Shown: positions 6,795 to 14,612 of the stretch, piece by piece
Layout of the letters: each line of letters opens with the position of its first letter
How positions within the stretch are numbered: position 1 is the first letter of the stretch
Assembly (NCBI GenBank): GCA_017513125.1
Contig: JAFWDI010000004.1
Span: forward strand, 1-42,329
Direction: 5' to 3'
DNA: 42,329 bases
From: Lachnospiraceae bacterium
GTDB taxonomy: Bacteria > Bacillota > Clostridia > Lachnospirales > Lachnospiraceae
The notes under the pieces: model-generated
Told to the model about the DNA's origin: nothing
Seen by the model: only the letters and a program-made list of their open reading frames with translations
Databases searched by the model: none
Program-made: the position numbers and the translations under genes

Positions 6795-8084
6795 TCAGGA
6801 AAGCACGCCTGTCAATGTCACGGAAACCGTCATTTCTTCGCCTGCCCGCACGACGACCATTTCGATCGTATCGCCGGGTGCATGCTGCCGCAGCACATGG
6901 GAGATGTCCGTGTAGGCATTGATCTCATAACCGTCGATCGTCAGGATCCGGTCATAGGGCTGCAGGCCCGCGGCTTCCGCGCCGCCGCCGGTGGTCAGGT
7001 CCATGATGTAGACGCCGGCGGGATACTGGGCATTCCCCTCCGTGAGCGTCTGCACGCTCACGCCGATCGTCGCACGGTTGACGACTTCGCCGTGCTCGAT
7101 GAGATCCTCGGCGATCTGCATCGCGTAGTTGATCGGGATCGCGTAGCCCAGTCCCTCGATCACCGCGCCGGAACTTGTGGTGCCCGAATCCTTCGCGTTC
7201 ACGATGCCGATCAGGTTGCCGTTTCCGTCGAACATGCCGCCGCCGGAGTTTCCGGAGTTGATCGTCGCATCGGTCTGGATCAGTTCCATATAAGTATTAT
7301 CGATCACGAGTTCACGGACCGTCGCGGAGATGATGCCGTAGGAAACGCTGCCGCCGAGGGTGCCCAGCGGGTTTCCGATGACCAGAGCGGTGTCGCCGAT
7401 GCGGACCGCGGAGGAATCGCCGACCGTCGCGGGGATAAGCCCTTCGGCGTCGACCTTGATCACCGCGATATCCGCCGACTCGTCCGTTCCGATCACTTCG
7501 GCCTTATACTCGGCACCGTCGTAAGTCGTGACAGTGATCTCGTCGGCGTCTTTCACGACGTGATTATTGGTGATGATGTAGCCGTCGGCACTGATGATCA
7601 CGCCGGAACCGGCTCCGCGCGCCTGATAGGTCTGTTCTCCGCCGAAGAAGCTCTGGCTGGTGACCGTGGCCTCGATCGAGATCTCCACGACGCTCGGAGA
7701 AGCTTTTGCGGCAGCCTGGGCGATGGTGAGACCCGTCCCGCCGTCTTCATAGGAAACAGCGGAGGTCTGCGAGCCGCCCTGGGCGGAGTCGTACCGGACC
7801 GTGACCGTGTCACCGGAACCGCCGAACAGTTTCAGACCGGCGAAAGCTCCGCCGATGCCCGCCGCAAAGGCGATCACTGCGCAGAGCAGGACGATAAGCC
7901 CGAGCCTGGGTCCGCCGCCGCGGCTTCCGCGGGAGCCGGGGTGACGCGTACGGTCCACGCGGTAGTTCGGATCGTTTATATTCTGCCAGCCGCCGGTGCG
8001 GTCATCATGGTCGACAGGGCTTCCGGTACCGTCTGCACTGCGGAAGCTGTTGGTATAGTTATTGCTGTGATAGATATCGGACAT
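6795..8084 (-). CDS. htrA: HtrA/DegP-like membrane-anchored serine protease
   Basis: A protein of 429 residues is read from the ATG at 8084, preceded by AAAGGAGG. An in-frame extension to 8360 exists but overlaps the neighbouring gene and lacks a ribosome site. Order of parts: a polar N-terminal cytoplasmic region of about 65 residues, one membrane segment (LGLIVLLCAVIAFAAGIGGA), a trypsin-like protease domain, and one C-terminal PDZ domain (MDLTTGGGAEAAGLQPYDRI). The catalytic triad is visible: His in ITNNHVV, Asp in ESADIAVIKVD, and Ser in INSGNSGGG. Such proteins face the outside of the membrane and degrade or refold damaged exported proteins. The gene is divergent from the lyxose isomerase with about 110 bases between starts. 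Confidence 0.95.
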   Translation of the reverse strand: MSDIYHSNNYTNSFRSADGTGSPVDHDDRTGGWQNINDPNYRVDRTRHPGSRGSRGGGPRLGLIVLLCAVIAFAAGIGGAFAGLKLFGGSGDTVTVRYDSAQGGSQTSAVSYEDGGTGLTIAQAAAKASPSVVEISIEATVTSQSFFGGEQTYQARGAGSGVIISADGYIITNNHVVKDADEITVTTYDGAEYKAEVIGTDESADIAVIKVDAEGLIPATVGDSSAVRIGDTALVIGNPLGTLGGSVSYGIISATVRELVIDNTYMELIQTDATINSGNSGGGMFDGNGNLIGIVNAKDSGTTSSGAVIEGLGYAIPINYAMQIAEDLIEHGEVVNRATIGVSVQTLTEGNAQYPAGVYIMDLTTGGGAEAAGLQPYDRILTIDGYEINAYTDISHVLRQHAPGDTIEMVVVRAGEEMTVSVTLTGVLS

Positions 8085-8196
8085 GGTATGTCTCGCCTCC
8101 TTTATCAATGCTATTGTAGTCATTGTAGAGCGGAAATGTGATAAAATTGTGAAACGACAGAGCTTTTTAAAAGAGTTTTTTAATGAGGAAAGACGT

Positions 8197-8877
8197 ATGA
8201 AACGATCCCGCATCAACGCTGCTATCCGCACTTTCGAGGCATTGCTCGCCGAACACCGCTTCGCGCTTCCGCCGTTTCTCTCTTTTACACCGGAAGAGTG
8301 GGCGGAGAAGGGCGCCGAGTACGATGAGATTCGTGACAATGCCCTCGGCTGGGACATCACGGACTACGGGCTGGGCGACTTTGAGCGCGTAGGACTGTCG
8401 CTGATCACCCTGAGGAACGGGAACGTCCGCGACCCGCGGTATACGAAGACCTATGCGGAGAAGATCATGATGGTGCTGCCGGGCCAGTTGTCGCCGAACC
8501 ATTTCCACTGGCATAAAACGGAAGATATCATCAACCGCGGAGGCGGGACGCTCGGCTTCCGGCTGTGGAACGCGAACCCGGAGACCGAAGAACGGCCTGA
8601 CACGGACGTCGAAGTGTTCCGCGACGGGCGCAGGTATACCGTGCCCGCCGGCACGGAGATCCTGCTGCAGCCGGGCGAGAGCCTGACGCTTTACCCGTAC
8701 TGTTATCACGAGTTTTTCGTGCCGGCGGACTCGGGCGCGGTGCTGATCGGCGAGGTCTCGATGTGCAATGACGACGTGCACGACAACCGCTTTTACGAGG
8801 AACTGCCGCGGTTTCCGGAGATCGAGGAGGATGAGCCGGCATACCGCCTGCTGTGCACGGAGTATCCGGGGATATGA
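8197..8877 (+). CDS. D-lyxose ketol-isomerase (cupin)
   Basis: The 226-residue product, from the ATG at 8197 with a GAGGAAAG ribosome site, matches the D-lyxose/D-mannose isomerase family of metal-dependent cupins, which interconvert D-lyxose and D-xylulose and often D-mannose and D-fructose. Metal ligands are seen in NHFHWHKTEDIINRGGG (two His and a Glu) and a later His in PYCYHEFF. The sequence PAGTEILLQPGESLTLYP is a typical cupin turn. A -10-like GATAAAAT precedes it at about 8139. No sugar transporter or kinase is adjacent, so the pathway is not set by context. Confidence 0.88.
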   Translation: MKRSRINAAIRTFEALLAEHRFALPPFLSFTPEEWAEKGAEYDEIRDNALGWDITDYGLGDFERVGLSLITLRNGNVRDPRYTKTYAEKIMMVLPGQLSPNHFHWHKTEDIINRGGGTLGFRLWNANPETEERPDTDVEVFRDGRRYTVPAGTEILLQPGESLTLYPYCYHEFFVPADSGAVLIGEVSMCNDDVHDNRFYEELPRFPEIEEDEPAYRLLCTEYPGI

Positions 8878-8949
8878 CAGATGCGGCCGTCACTCCGGTG
8901 AGTGATCGCAGGGCAGGCATGTAAGATCATACGCACGATGCATACGAAA

Positions 8950-8982
8950 ACAAGGCCGTCCGACTGACCGGCCTTGTTTTTA
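8950..8982. terminator. Bidirectional terminator between lyxose isomerase and arsR
   Basis: ACAAGGCCG (8950-8958) pairs with CGGCCTTGT (8969-8977), then T-rich sequence on the plus strand. A run of A before the stem gives a T-tract for the convergent arsR-type gene. Confidence 0.8.
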
Positions 8983-9019
8983 ATATACGGTGAAGATTAT
9001 AGAGAAGATGCGGGATGTA

Positions 9020-9382
9020 TCAGAATGCAGGGCAATTGATGCAGGCGATCTTCTCAATGTTGCGATGAAGCAGATCTACCATCTCGGTGTCCGCGGAACG
9101 GTAATACATCTCTTTTCCGGAACGTTTCGAGGTGATCAGACCGCAGCTCTTCAGCAGGCGGAGATGATGAGACACCGCCGGACTGGACATCTGGGTGATC
9201 GCCGCGATATTCGTTACGCATTCTTCCTTATGGCATAAAAGCCAGAAGATCCTCAGACGACTGGGATCGGCGAGCTGACGCATGATGTTCGAAACATTTT
9301 CTATGGCTTCGGTGCTCGGAAGGGCGTTCAGAATCTCAGACCCGTCTTCGCCGTGATCATGGGGTAAAACAGATAAAGACAT
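9020..9382 (-). CDS. ArsR/SmtB-family metal-responsive repressor
   Basis: This 120-residue winged-helix protein carries the family recognition helix SSPAVSHHLRLLK (67-79) and the wing SKRSGKEMYY. Possible metal ligands are Cys50 and Cys55 at the helix that holds the CadC/ArsR-type site, His8 and His10 in the N-terminal arm, and a C-terminal C-I-N-C (114-117). The ATG at 9382 follows TTTGGAGGT. The gene is divergent from the HMA protein and P1B ATPase genes, the classic arrangement for a Zn/Cd/Pb efflux system in which the repressor leaves DNA when it binds metal. The mix of Cys and His ligands fits Cd, Pb or Zn; the metal is inferred. Confidence 0.92.
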   Translation of the reverse strand: MSLSVLPHDHGEDGSEILNALPSTEAIENVSNIMRQLADPSRLRIFWLLCHKEECVTNIAAITQMSSPAVSHHLRLLKSCGLITSKRSGKEMYYRSADTEMVDLLHRNIEKIACINCPAF

Positions 9383-9472
9383 AAAAATACCTCCAAATTA
9401 GCCTTAGAAAAAGGATACCACCAAATGGTAGCATTTTTAAGTGTTTTTTTATTCTATTTTTATTCTACTGAA

Positions 9473-9501
9473 TTGACATTTTTTATAAAAGGGGTTATCA
9501 T
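9473..9501 (+). promoter_or_regulatory. Upstream promoter for the HMA protein/ATPase unit
   Basis: TTGACA (9473-9478), 17-base spacer, TATCAT (9496-9501). Transcription would begin near 9508, directly at the first dyad of the operator. A second -10, TATAAT at 9565-9570, lies downstream and its 17-base-spaced -35 (TTTAAT, 9542-9547) overlaps the last half-site. Confidence 0.75.
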
Positions 9502-9508
9502 AGATATA

Positions 9509-9549
9509 CGATTAAAAGTTTATTTAATCGATTAATACTTATTTAATTG
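9509..9549. promoter_or_regulatory. Tandem dyad operator, probable ArsR-family binding site
   Basis: CGATTAAA (9509-9516) and TTTAATCG (9523-9530) form a perfect inverted repeat with a six-base spacer. CGATTAA (9529-9535) and TTAATTG (9543-9549) form a second one with one mismatch. The two share the CG at 9529-9530 and their centres are about 20 bases, two helical turns, apart. The block sits between the two promoters driving the efflux genes. Confidence 0.7.
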
Positions 9550-9604
9550 TTTTCAGTTTCTCTGTATAATCTTCATCACATTATATTTTTTAGGAGGTTT
9601 TTTC

Positions 9605-9826
9605 ATGAAGAAGACGTACAAGATCGATGTGGACTGCGCGAACTGCGCGAACCTGATGGAAGAGGCTGCGAAGAAAACGAAGGGTGTAAAGGACTGCACC
9701 GTGAACTTCATGACTCTGAAGATGCAGGTAGAGTTCGAGGACGGCGCCGAGGCGAAGGATGTCATGCAGGATGTTCTGAAGGCCTGCAAAAAGGTGGAGC
9801 CTGACTGCGAGATCTTTATCAAGTGA
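9605..9826 (+). CDS. Free-standing HMA heavy-metal-binding protein
   Basis: A 73-residue single HMA (ferredoxin-like beta-alpha-beta) domain. The metal loop is D-C-A-N-C-A with Cys11 and Cys14. Two further cysteines lie in the C-terminal part. It has a strong AGGAGG site eight bases before the ATG. In most Zn/Cd ATPases this domain is the N-terminal part of the pump; here it is a separate gene 72 bases before a pump that lacks one. It probably delivers or senses the metal for that ATPase, as CopZ does for copper pumps. Confidence 0.9.
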   Translation: MKKTYKIDVDCANCANLMEEAAKKTKGVKDCTVNFMTLKMQVEFEDGAEAKDVMQDVLKACKKVEPDCEIFIK

Positions 9827-9898
9827 TCTGAGCTCAGGGCTGGCCGATCGGAAGATCGTTCATTGAATAAGCTGTATTTTTAATAAGGATCGAAGAGT

Positions 9899-11920
9899 AT
9901 GAACCGGAAGCAGAAGAGAAACCTTATTCGTATCCTGGTCACGGCAGCGCTGCTGATAGCGCTGCATTTTCTGCCGATCGTGCCGGAGACCGGATGGATC
10001 CGGCTGGTCTGCTATGTAGTTCCCTACATTATCATCGGATATGACATCCTGAGAAACGCGGTAAAGGGCATTATCAACCGCCAGCCGTTCGACGAGAGCC
10101 TGCTGATGGCGATCGCGACGGTCGGCGCGTTCGTGCTGGCGTTTCTTCGGACCGGTGATTATCTGGAAGCGGTCGCCGTCATGCTGTTTTATCAGGTGGG
10201 CGAGTGGTTCCAGGCCATGGCGGTCGGAAAGAGCCGCCGGAACATCAGCGAGCTGATGGATATCCGTCCGGACGTCGCGTACATTGAGACGGAGGACGGC
10301 GTCGAAGAGGTCGATCCCGACGACGTCGAGATCGGCACGATCATCCTCGTGCGGCCCGGTGAGAAAGTTCCGATCGACGGTGTCGTGGTCGAGGGCGAGT
10401 CGCGCCTGAACACTGCGGCGCTGACGGGTGAGAGCGTACCGCGTGCGGTCCGGGTCGGCGACGAGATCATCAGCGGTTCCGTTAATGAAAGCAGTCCGCT
10501 GCGCATCGAGACCACGAAAGAGTTCGGCGAGTCGACTGCCTCGAAGATCCTCGAGCTGGTCGAGAACGCGAGCTCGAGAAAGTCGCAGTCTGAGAAGTTC
10601 ATTTCGAAGTTCGCGCGGGTCTACACCCCGGTGGTCGTGCTTCTGGCGCTGGCGCTGGCGATCATTCCTCCGGTGGTGCTGACATTGGCCGGAAGAGCTG
10701 CGGGCCCTGCTTCGGAGCTCTGGGGCGACTGGATCTACCGCGCTCTGACCTTCCTGGTCATGAGCTGCCCGTGCGCGCTGGTCATCAGCATCCCGCTCAG
10801 CTTCTTCGCAGGACTGGGCGGCGCGAGCCGCGAGGGCGTCCTGATCAAGGGCTCGAATTATCTTGAGACTCTGTCGAACGTGAAGACCGTGGTCTTCGAT
10901 AAGACCGGTACGCTCACGAAGGGCGTGTTCGAAGTCTCGATGGTCCATCCGGCCCACGAGGACGGCGGGGACGATCCCGAAGGTCATTCCGACGGCCATT
11001 CGGAAGAGGACGGGCATCACGTGTGTCATGCGCATGGCTGCGCGGACCATGACGAGATCGCCGATGAGGCGATCATCCACGAGCTGCTGCACATGGCGGC
11101 TCACGCGGAGCGCTACTCGAACCACCCGATCGCGGCGTCCCTGAAGAAGGCATACGGTGATGAGTCCGACGAGTGCGAGGTCGGCGACATCGAGGAGGTG
11201 GCCGGACACGGCGTGCGCGCCCGTATCAACGGAAGCACGGTCTGCGCGGGCAATGCCAAGATGATGACCCTGGCCGGCTGCGAGGCGAGACCCTGTGAAA
11301 TGTCGGGCGCCGGAACCATTATCCATGTGGCGATCGACGGCCGCTACGCGGGTCACATCGTGATCTCGGATATCATTAAGGAGCATTCCGCGGAGGCCAT
11401 TCAGGATCTGCACAGAAGCGGCGTGAAGAAGACCGTCATGCTGACCGGCGACGCCCGCGGTGCGGCCGAGGAGGTCGGAGGAAAGCTCGGGGTCGACGTG
11501 ATCCATGCGGAGCTGCTGCCCGCGGATAAGGTCACGAAAGTCGAAGAACTGCTGGAGCAGGCGCAGCCGGGCGAAAAGCTCGCGTTCGTCGGCGACGGCA
11601 TCAACGATGCCCCTGTCCTTTCGCGTGCGGACATCGGCATTGCCATGGGCGCGATGGGTTCGGACGCGGCGATCGAGTCGGCGGACGTGGTCCTGATGGA
11701 CGACGACCCGATCAAGATCGGAAAGGCGATCCGCATCTCCCGGAAGTGCATGCGCATCGTGAAGGAAAACATCACGATTGCGATCGCGGTGAAGGTCGTC
11801 TGCCTGATCCTGGGTGCGCTGGGCATCGCGAACATGTGGTTTGCGATCTTCGCCGACGTCGGCGTGATGATCATCGCGGTTCTGAACGCGATCCGCGCGC
11901 TGTTCGTGCGGAAGCTGTAA
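9899..11920 (+). CDS. P1B-type Zn/Cd/Pb-exporting ATPase (ZntA/CadA-like) without HMA domain
   Basis: The 673-residue pump begins almost directly with membrane helices, with no N-terminal HMA domain. It has the actuator motif TGES, the transmembrane metal site SCPCAL (CPC), the phosphorylation motif DKTGTLT with Asp near residue 334, the nucleotide-domain HP motif (SNHPIA), GDGINDAP, and the last-helix Asp in FADVGVMII, typical of the Zn/Cd/Pb (P1B-2) group. Directly after the phosphorylation site, residues of about 351-385 form an extra loop with about ten His and two Cys. This is a likely cytoplasmic metal sensor replacing the missing N-terminal domain. The ribosome site is weak (AAGGA), so it may depend on translation of the HMA gene upstream. 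Confidence 0.94.
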   Translation: MNRKQKRNLIRILVTAALLIALHFLPIVPETGWIRLVCYVVPYIIIGYDILRNAVKGIINRQPFDESLLMAIATVGAFVLAFLRTGDYLEAVAVMLFYQVGEWFQAMAVGKSRRNISELMDIRPDVAYIETEDGVEEVDPDDVEIGTIILVRPGEKVPIDGVVVEGESRLNTAALTGESVPRAVRVGDEIISGSVNESSPLRIETTKEFGESTASKILELVENASSRKSQSEKFISKFARVYTPVVVLLALALAIIPPVVLTLAGRAAGPASELWGDWIYRALTFLVMSCPCALVISIPLSFFAGLGGASREGVLIKGSNYLETLSNVKTVVFDKTGTLTKGVFEVSMVHPAHEDGGDDPEGHSDGHSEEDGHHVCHAHGCADHDEIADEAIIHELLHMAAHAERYSNHPIAASLKKAYGDESDECEVGDIEEVAGHGVRARINGSTVCAGNAKMMTLAGCEARPCEMSGAGTIIHVAIDGRYAGHIVISDIIKEHSAEAIQDLHRSGVKKTVMLTGDARGAAEEVGGKLGVDVIHAELLPADKVTKVEELLEQAQPGEKLAFVGDGINDAPVLSRADIGIAMGAMGSDAAIESADVVLMDDDPIKIGKAIRISRKCMRIVKENITIAIAVKVVCLILGALGIANMWFAIFADVGVMIIAVLNAIRALFVRKL

Positions 11921-11944
11921 ACGGAATAAATACAGTTTTTCTGA

Positions 11945-11978
11945 GACTTTCCGGCCTGCGAGCCGGAAAGTCTTTTTT
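11945..11978 (+). terminator. Intrinsic terminator after the Zn/Cd ATPase
   Basis: GACTTTCCGGC (11945-11955) pairs perfectly with GCCGGAAAGTC (11962-11972), six-base loop, then six T. Confidence 0.92.
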
Positions 11979-11994
11979 ATACCCCGCAAAGTTA

Positions 11995-12023
11995 TTGATA
12001 ACTAACGCAAATTAGTATATACT
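11995..12023 (+). promoter_or_regulatory. Promoter of the DUF6110/ATPase unit
   Basis: TTGATA (11995-12000), 17-base spacer, TATACT (12018-12023). The spacer holds ACTAA-N6-TTAGT (12001-12016), an inverted repeat lying between the two promoter boxes. Confidence 0.75.
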
Positions 12024-12030
12024 ATCCGGG

Positions 12031-12044
12031 TTAGAAGTATCTAA
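12031..12044. promoter_or_regulatory. TTAG-N6-CTAA dyad, possible DtxR/MntR-type operator
   Basis: TTAGA-AGTA-TCTAA is a perfect inverted repeat starting about at the transcription start. Its outline resembles operators of some iron- or manganese-dependent DtxR-family repressors. No DtxR-family gene is in the window, so the link is inference. Confidence 0.4.
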
Positions 12045-12096
12045 TCACGGGGGCGCGGTGTTCGTTTCACCGGCCCGGCATTCAAAGGAGGACATG

Positions 12097-12408
12097 ATGA
12101 GATTTGGAAAATTCGGATTACTGGCAGCGGGAATTCTGATCGGCACTTACGGCGTAAAGCTGCTTAAGACGAAAGAGGCGAAGAAGGCCGCCACGGTCGC
12201 CGCATCCGCGGGGCTTCGCATGAAGGACGAAGTCATGAAAGATATCGGCCTGGCCCGCGAGAACTGGGGCGACATCGTCGCCGACGCGAAGGTCATGAAC
12301 GAGCAGAAAGCCGTCGAGGCCGAAGCGGAGTACGTCGCGGCGGCCCGCGCGATCGTCGAGGAGGCTGACCGTAAGGCCGCCGGGGCAGCTGCGGAGGCGA
12401 CTGCATGA
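12097..12408 (+). CDS. Small DUF6110-like protein with N-terminal membrane segment
   Basis: A 103-residue protein: a basic start, one hydrophobic segment (FGLLAAGILIGTYGVKLL), then a charged, Ala/Glu-rich helix that probably forms a coiled coil or amphipathic arm. Two ATGs (12094, 12097) follow AAAGGAGG; the second has better spacing. The stop overlaps the next start (ATGA), so the two proteins are made together. I recall DUF6110 proteins beside this type of metal ATPase in Clostridia, but the assignment is from memory. It may be an accessory subunit of the pump. Confidence 0.7.
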   Translation: MRFGKFGLLAAGILIGTYGVKLLKTKEAKKAATVAASAGLRMKDEVMKDIGLARENWGDIVADAKVMNEQKAVEAEAEYVAAARAIVEEADRKAAGAAAEATA

Positions 12409-14483
12409 GATGTCAGATTCTGCACGAGTCGAAGGGCAGGATCCGCATCCGTGACGTTCGCTTTCGCATGACGATGGAAGAGGCCGATAAACTGCAGTAT
12501 TATCTGCAGGGCGTCGGCGGCGTCCGCAGAGTGACAGTCAACGACCGCACGAGAGACGCGGTCATCGAATACACGGGTCCGCGCGAGTCCGTTCTGGACG
12601 CGCTGGCCCGTTTCGATTACGATACGACGGCAGTGGCTGTGCCGGAGCACACCGGACGGGCGCTGCAGCGCGAGTTCGAGGATCAGCTGTTTTTCCTGAT
12701 AGCGAAGCGCCTGCTGAAGCGGCTGCTTCTGCCCGCGGATCTGCGGCACCTGATCACGCTGCTGAAATCGATTCCGTACATCGTGAAAGCGGTGCGCTGT
12801 ATCCGGAAAGGCAGGATCGAGGTCTCGGTGCTGGACGCGGTCAGCATCGTCGTCGCCATGCTGGCCGGAGATTTCGAAACGGCCTCCTCGGTCATGTTCA
12901 TGCTGAAGATCGGCGAACTGCTCGAGGACTGGACGCATAAGCGCTCTGTCGATGATCTCGCGGAGCGGATGAGCCTGAATGTGGACAAGGTCTGGGTCCG
13001 CTGCGGCGGTACGGAAGTGCTGACGCCTGTGAATGAAGTGGCGCCCGGAGACGTGATCGTGGTCCGTGCGGGCGGGCTCATTCCGCTGGACGGCACGGTC
13101 CTTGAGGGTGAAGCCTCGGTAAATCAGGCTTCGATGACCGGAGAGCATCTGCCGGTAAGGAAGACCGACGGAAGCGCGGTGTACGCGGGTACGGTCGTGG
13201 ACGAAGGCGAGTGCGTGATCACGGTCACGCAGGCGTCCGGGAGCGGCCGCTACGACCGTATTATCCGGATGATCGAGGATTCGGAGAAACTGAAATCCGA
13301 GACGGAAGCCCGGGCGTCGCATCTCGCGGATAAGCTGGTGCCTTTCAGTCTGGTCGGGGCGGGGCTGGCCTGGGCCCTGACCGGGAACATTGCGAAAGCC
13401 CTCGCGATCCTGATGGTCGATTATTCCTGCGCGCTGAAGCTGGCGATGCCGGTGTCCGTGCTTTCGGCGATGCGCGAGGGCTCGGATCACCGGATCTCGA
13501 TCAAGGGCGGCAAATTCCTGGAGGCGGCCGCGGAGGCGGAGACGATCGTGTTCGATAAGACCGGGACATTGACCTGCGCCGCGCCCCGGGTCACCGAAGT
13601 GGTGCCTTTCGGAGGACGCGACGCGGACGAGATGCTCCGGCTGGCGGCCTGCCTGGAGGAGCATTTCCCGCATACGATCGCGAACGCGGTAGTCGAGGCC
13701 GCGAGGGAGAAAGACCTGCGGCACGACGAGATCCACAGCCGGGTCGAGTACGTCGTCGCGCACGGGATCGCCAGCGCGGTCGGAGAAGAGCGCGTGCTGA
13801 TCGGCAGCAGTCATTTTATCTTCGAGGACGAGGGCGTGACCGTGCCGGAAGGCGGAGAGCCCCTGCTGGACAGCCTGCCGCCGGAGCAGTCGCATCTGTA
13901 TCTGGCGGTCGGCGGAGAGCTGGCCGCGGTGCTGTGCATCGAGGATAAAGTGAAGGAAGAGGCGGCCGGGATCGTGGCCGGACTTCATGAGCTCGGCTTT
14001 TCGAGAGTGGTCATGCTGACCGGGGACAGCCGCCGGACGGCCGCGGCGGTCGCGGCACGGCTCGGAATCGATGAGTTCCGGGCGGAAGTGCTCCCGGAAG
14101 ATAAGGCGGCGTTCATTCGCGCGGAGCATGAAGCCGGGCGAAAGGTCATCATGGTCGGCGACGGAATCAATGACGCCCCGGCTCTCTCCGAAGCGGATGC
14201 GGGCATCGCGATCTCCGCGGGCGCAGCGATCGCCAGGGAGGTCGCGGATATCACGATCACCGAGGACGACCTGCATGAGCTTCTGACGCTGCGGAGGCTG
14301 AGTGCTGCGCTGATGCGGCGCATCGGATTTAACTACCGGTTCATCATGGGGGTCAATTCACTGCTGATCCTCCTGGGACTGGCAGGGCTGCTTCCGGCTG
14401 CGGCGACCGCACTCCTGCACAATGCCTCGACCTTGTTCATCGGACTTCGAAGCATGAAGCCGCTGCTTTCGGATGCGGAGTGA
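12405..14483 (+). CDS. Atypical heavy-metal-type P-type ATPase (Fe/Mn-type suspected)
   Basis: A 692-residue pump with an N-terminal HMA-like fold (RCQILHESKGRIRIRD, then VRRVTVNDRTRDAVIEY) that has lost the CxxC metal loop. Core motifs are TGEH in the actuator, DKTGTLT (Asp near 384), TGDS and GDGINDAP. The membrane metal site reads D-Y-S-C-A-L-K-L-A-M-P where classic pumps have CPC or SPC, so the proline between the ligands is gone. This places it outside the Cu and Zn/Cd groups. Similar pumps in other bacteria have been tied to manganese or iron. The start overlaps the stop of the DUF6110-like gene. The iron-regulator-like dyad ahead of the unit agrees with Fe or Mn, but the substrate is inferred. 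Confidence 0.88.
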   Translation: MRCQILHESKGRIRIRDVRFRMTMEEADKLQYYLQGVGGVRRVTVNDRTRDAVIEYTGPRESVLDALARFDYDTTAVAVPEHTGRALQREFEDQLFFLIAKRLLKRLLLPADLRHLITLLKSIPYIVKAVRCIRKGRIEVSVLDAVSIVVAMLAGDFETASSVMFMLKIGELLEDWTHKRSVDDLAERMSLNVDKVWVRCGGTEVLTPVNEVAPGDVIVVRAGGLIPLDGTVLEGEASVNQASMTGEHLPVRKTDGSAVYAGTVVDEGECVITVTQASGSGRYDRIIRMIEDSEKLKSETEARASHLADKLVPFSLVGAGLAWALTGNIAKALAILMVDYSCALKLAMPVSVLSAMREGSDHRISIKGGKFLEAAAEAETIVFDKTGTLTCAAPRVTEVVPFGGRDADEMLRLAACLEEHFPHTIANAVVEAAREKDLRHDEIHSRVEYVVAHGIASAVGEERVLIGSSHFIFEDEGVTVPEGGEPLLDSLPPEQSHLYLAVGGELAAVLCIEDKVKEEAAGIVAGLHELGFSRVVMLTGDSRRTAAAVAARLGIDEFRAEVLPEDKAAFIRAEHEAGRKVIMVGDGINDAPALSEADAGIAISAGAAIAREVADITITEDDLHELLTLRRLSAALMRRIGFNYRFIMGVNSLLILLGLAGLLPAAATALLHNASTLFIGLRSMKPLLSDAE

Positions 14484-14520
14484 ATGCTCTTCGGATGAAA
14501 TTTCTCACATTTTTCAGACA

Positions 14521-14547
14521 AAAGGACGGGAGACCGTCCTTTTTTTT
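14521..14547 (+). terminator. Intrinsic terminator after the atypical ATPase
   Basis: AAAGGACGG (14521-14529), GAGA loop, CCGTCCTTT (14534-14542), then T-run to 14547. Confidence 0.9.
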
Positions 14548-14612
14548 CGCGGACAATGTATATATAATATATGCGGCCCGATGCGGCCGACATTTATAAT
14601 CGGAGGATTATT

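Noticed and set aside
9860..14276. Very long open frames antisense to both metal ATPases (each about 700 codons)
   Set aside because: They mirror conserved ATPase genes in GC-rich sequence, encode Arg/His/Asp-rich protein with no family, and lack ribosome sites.
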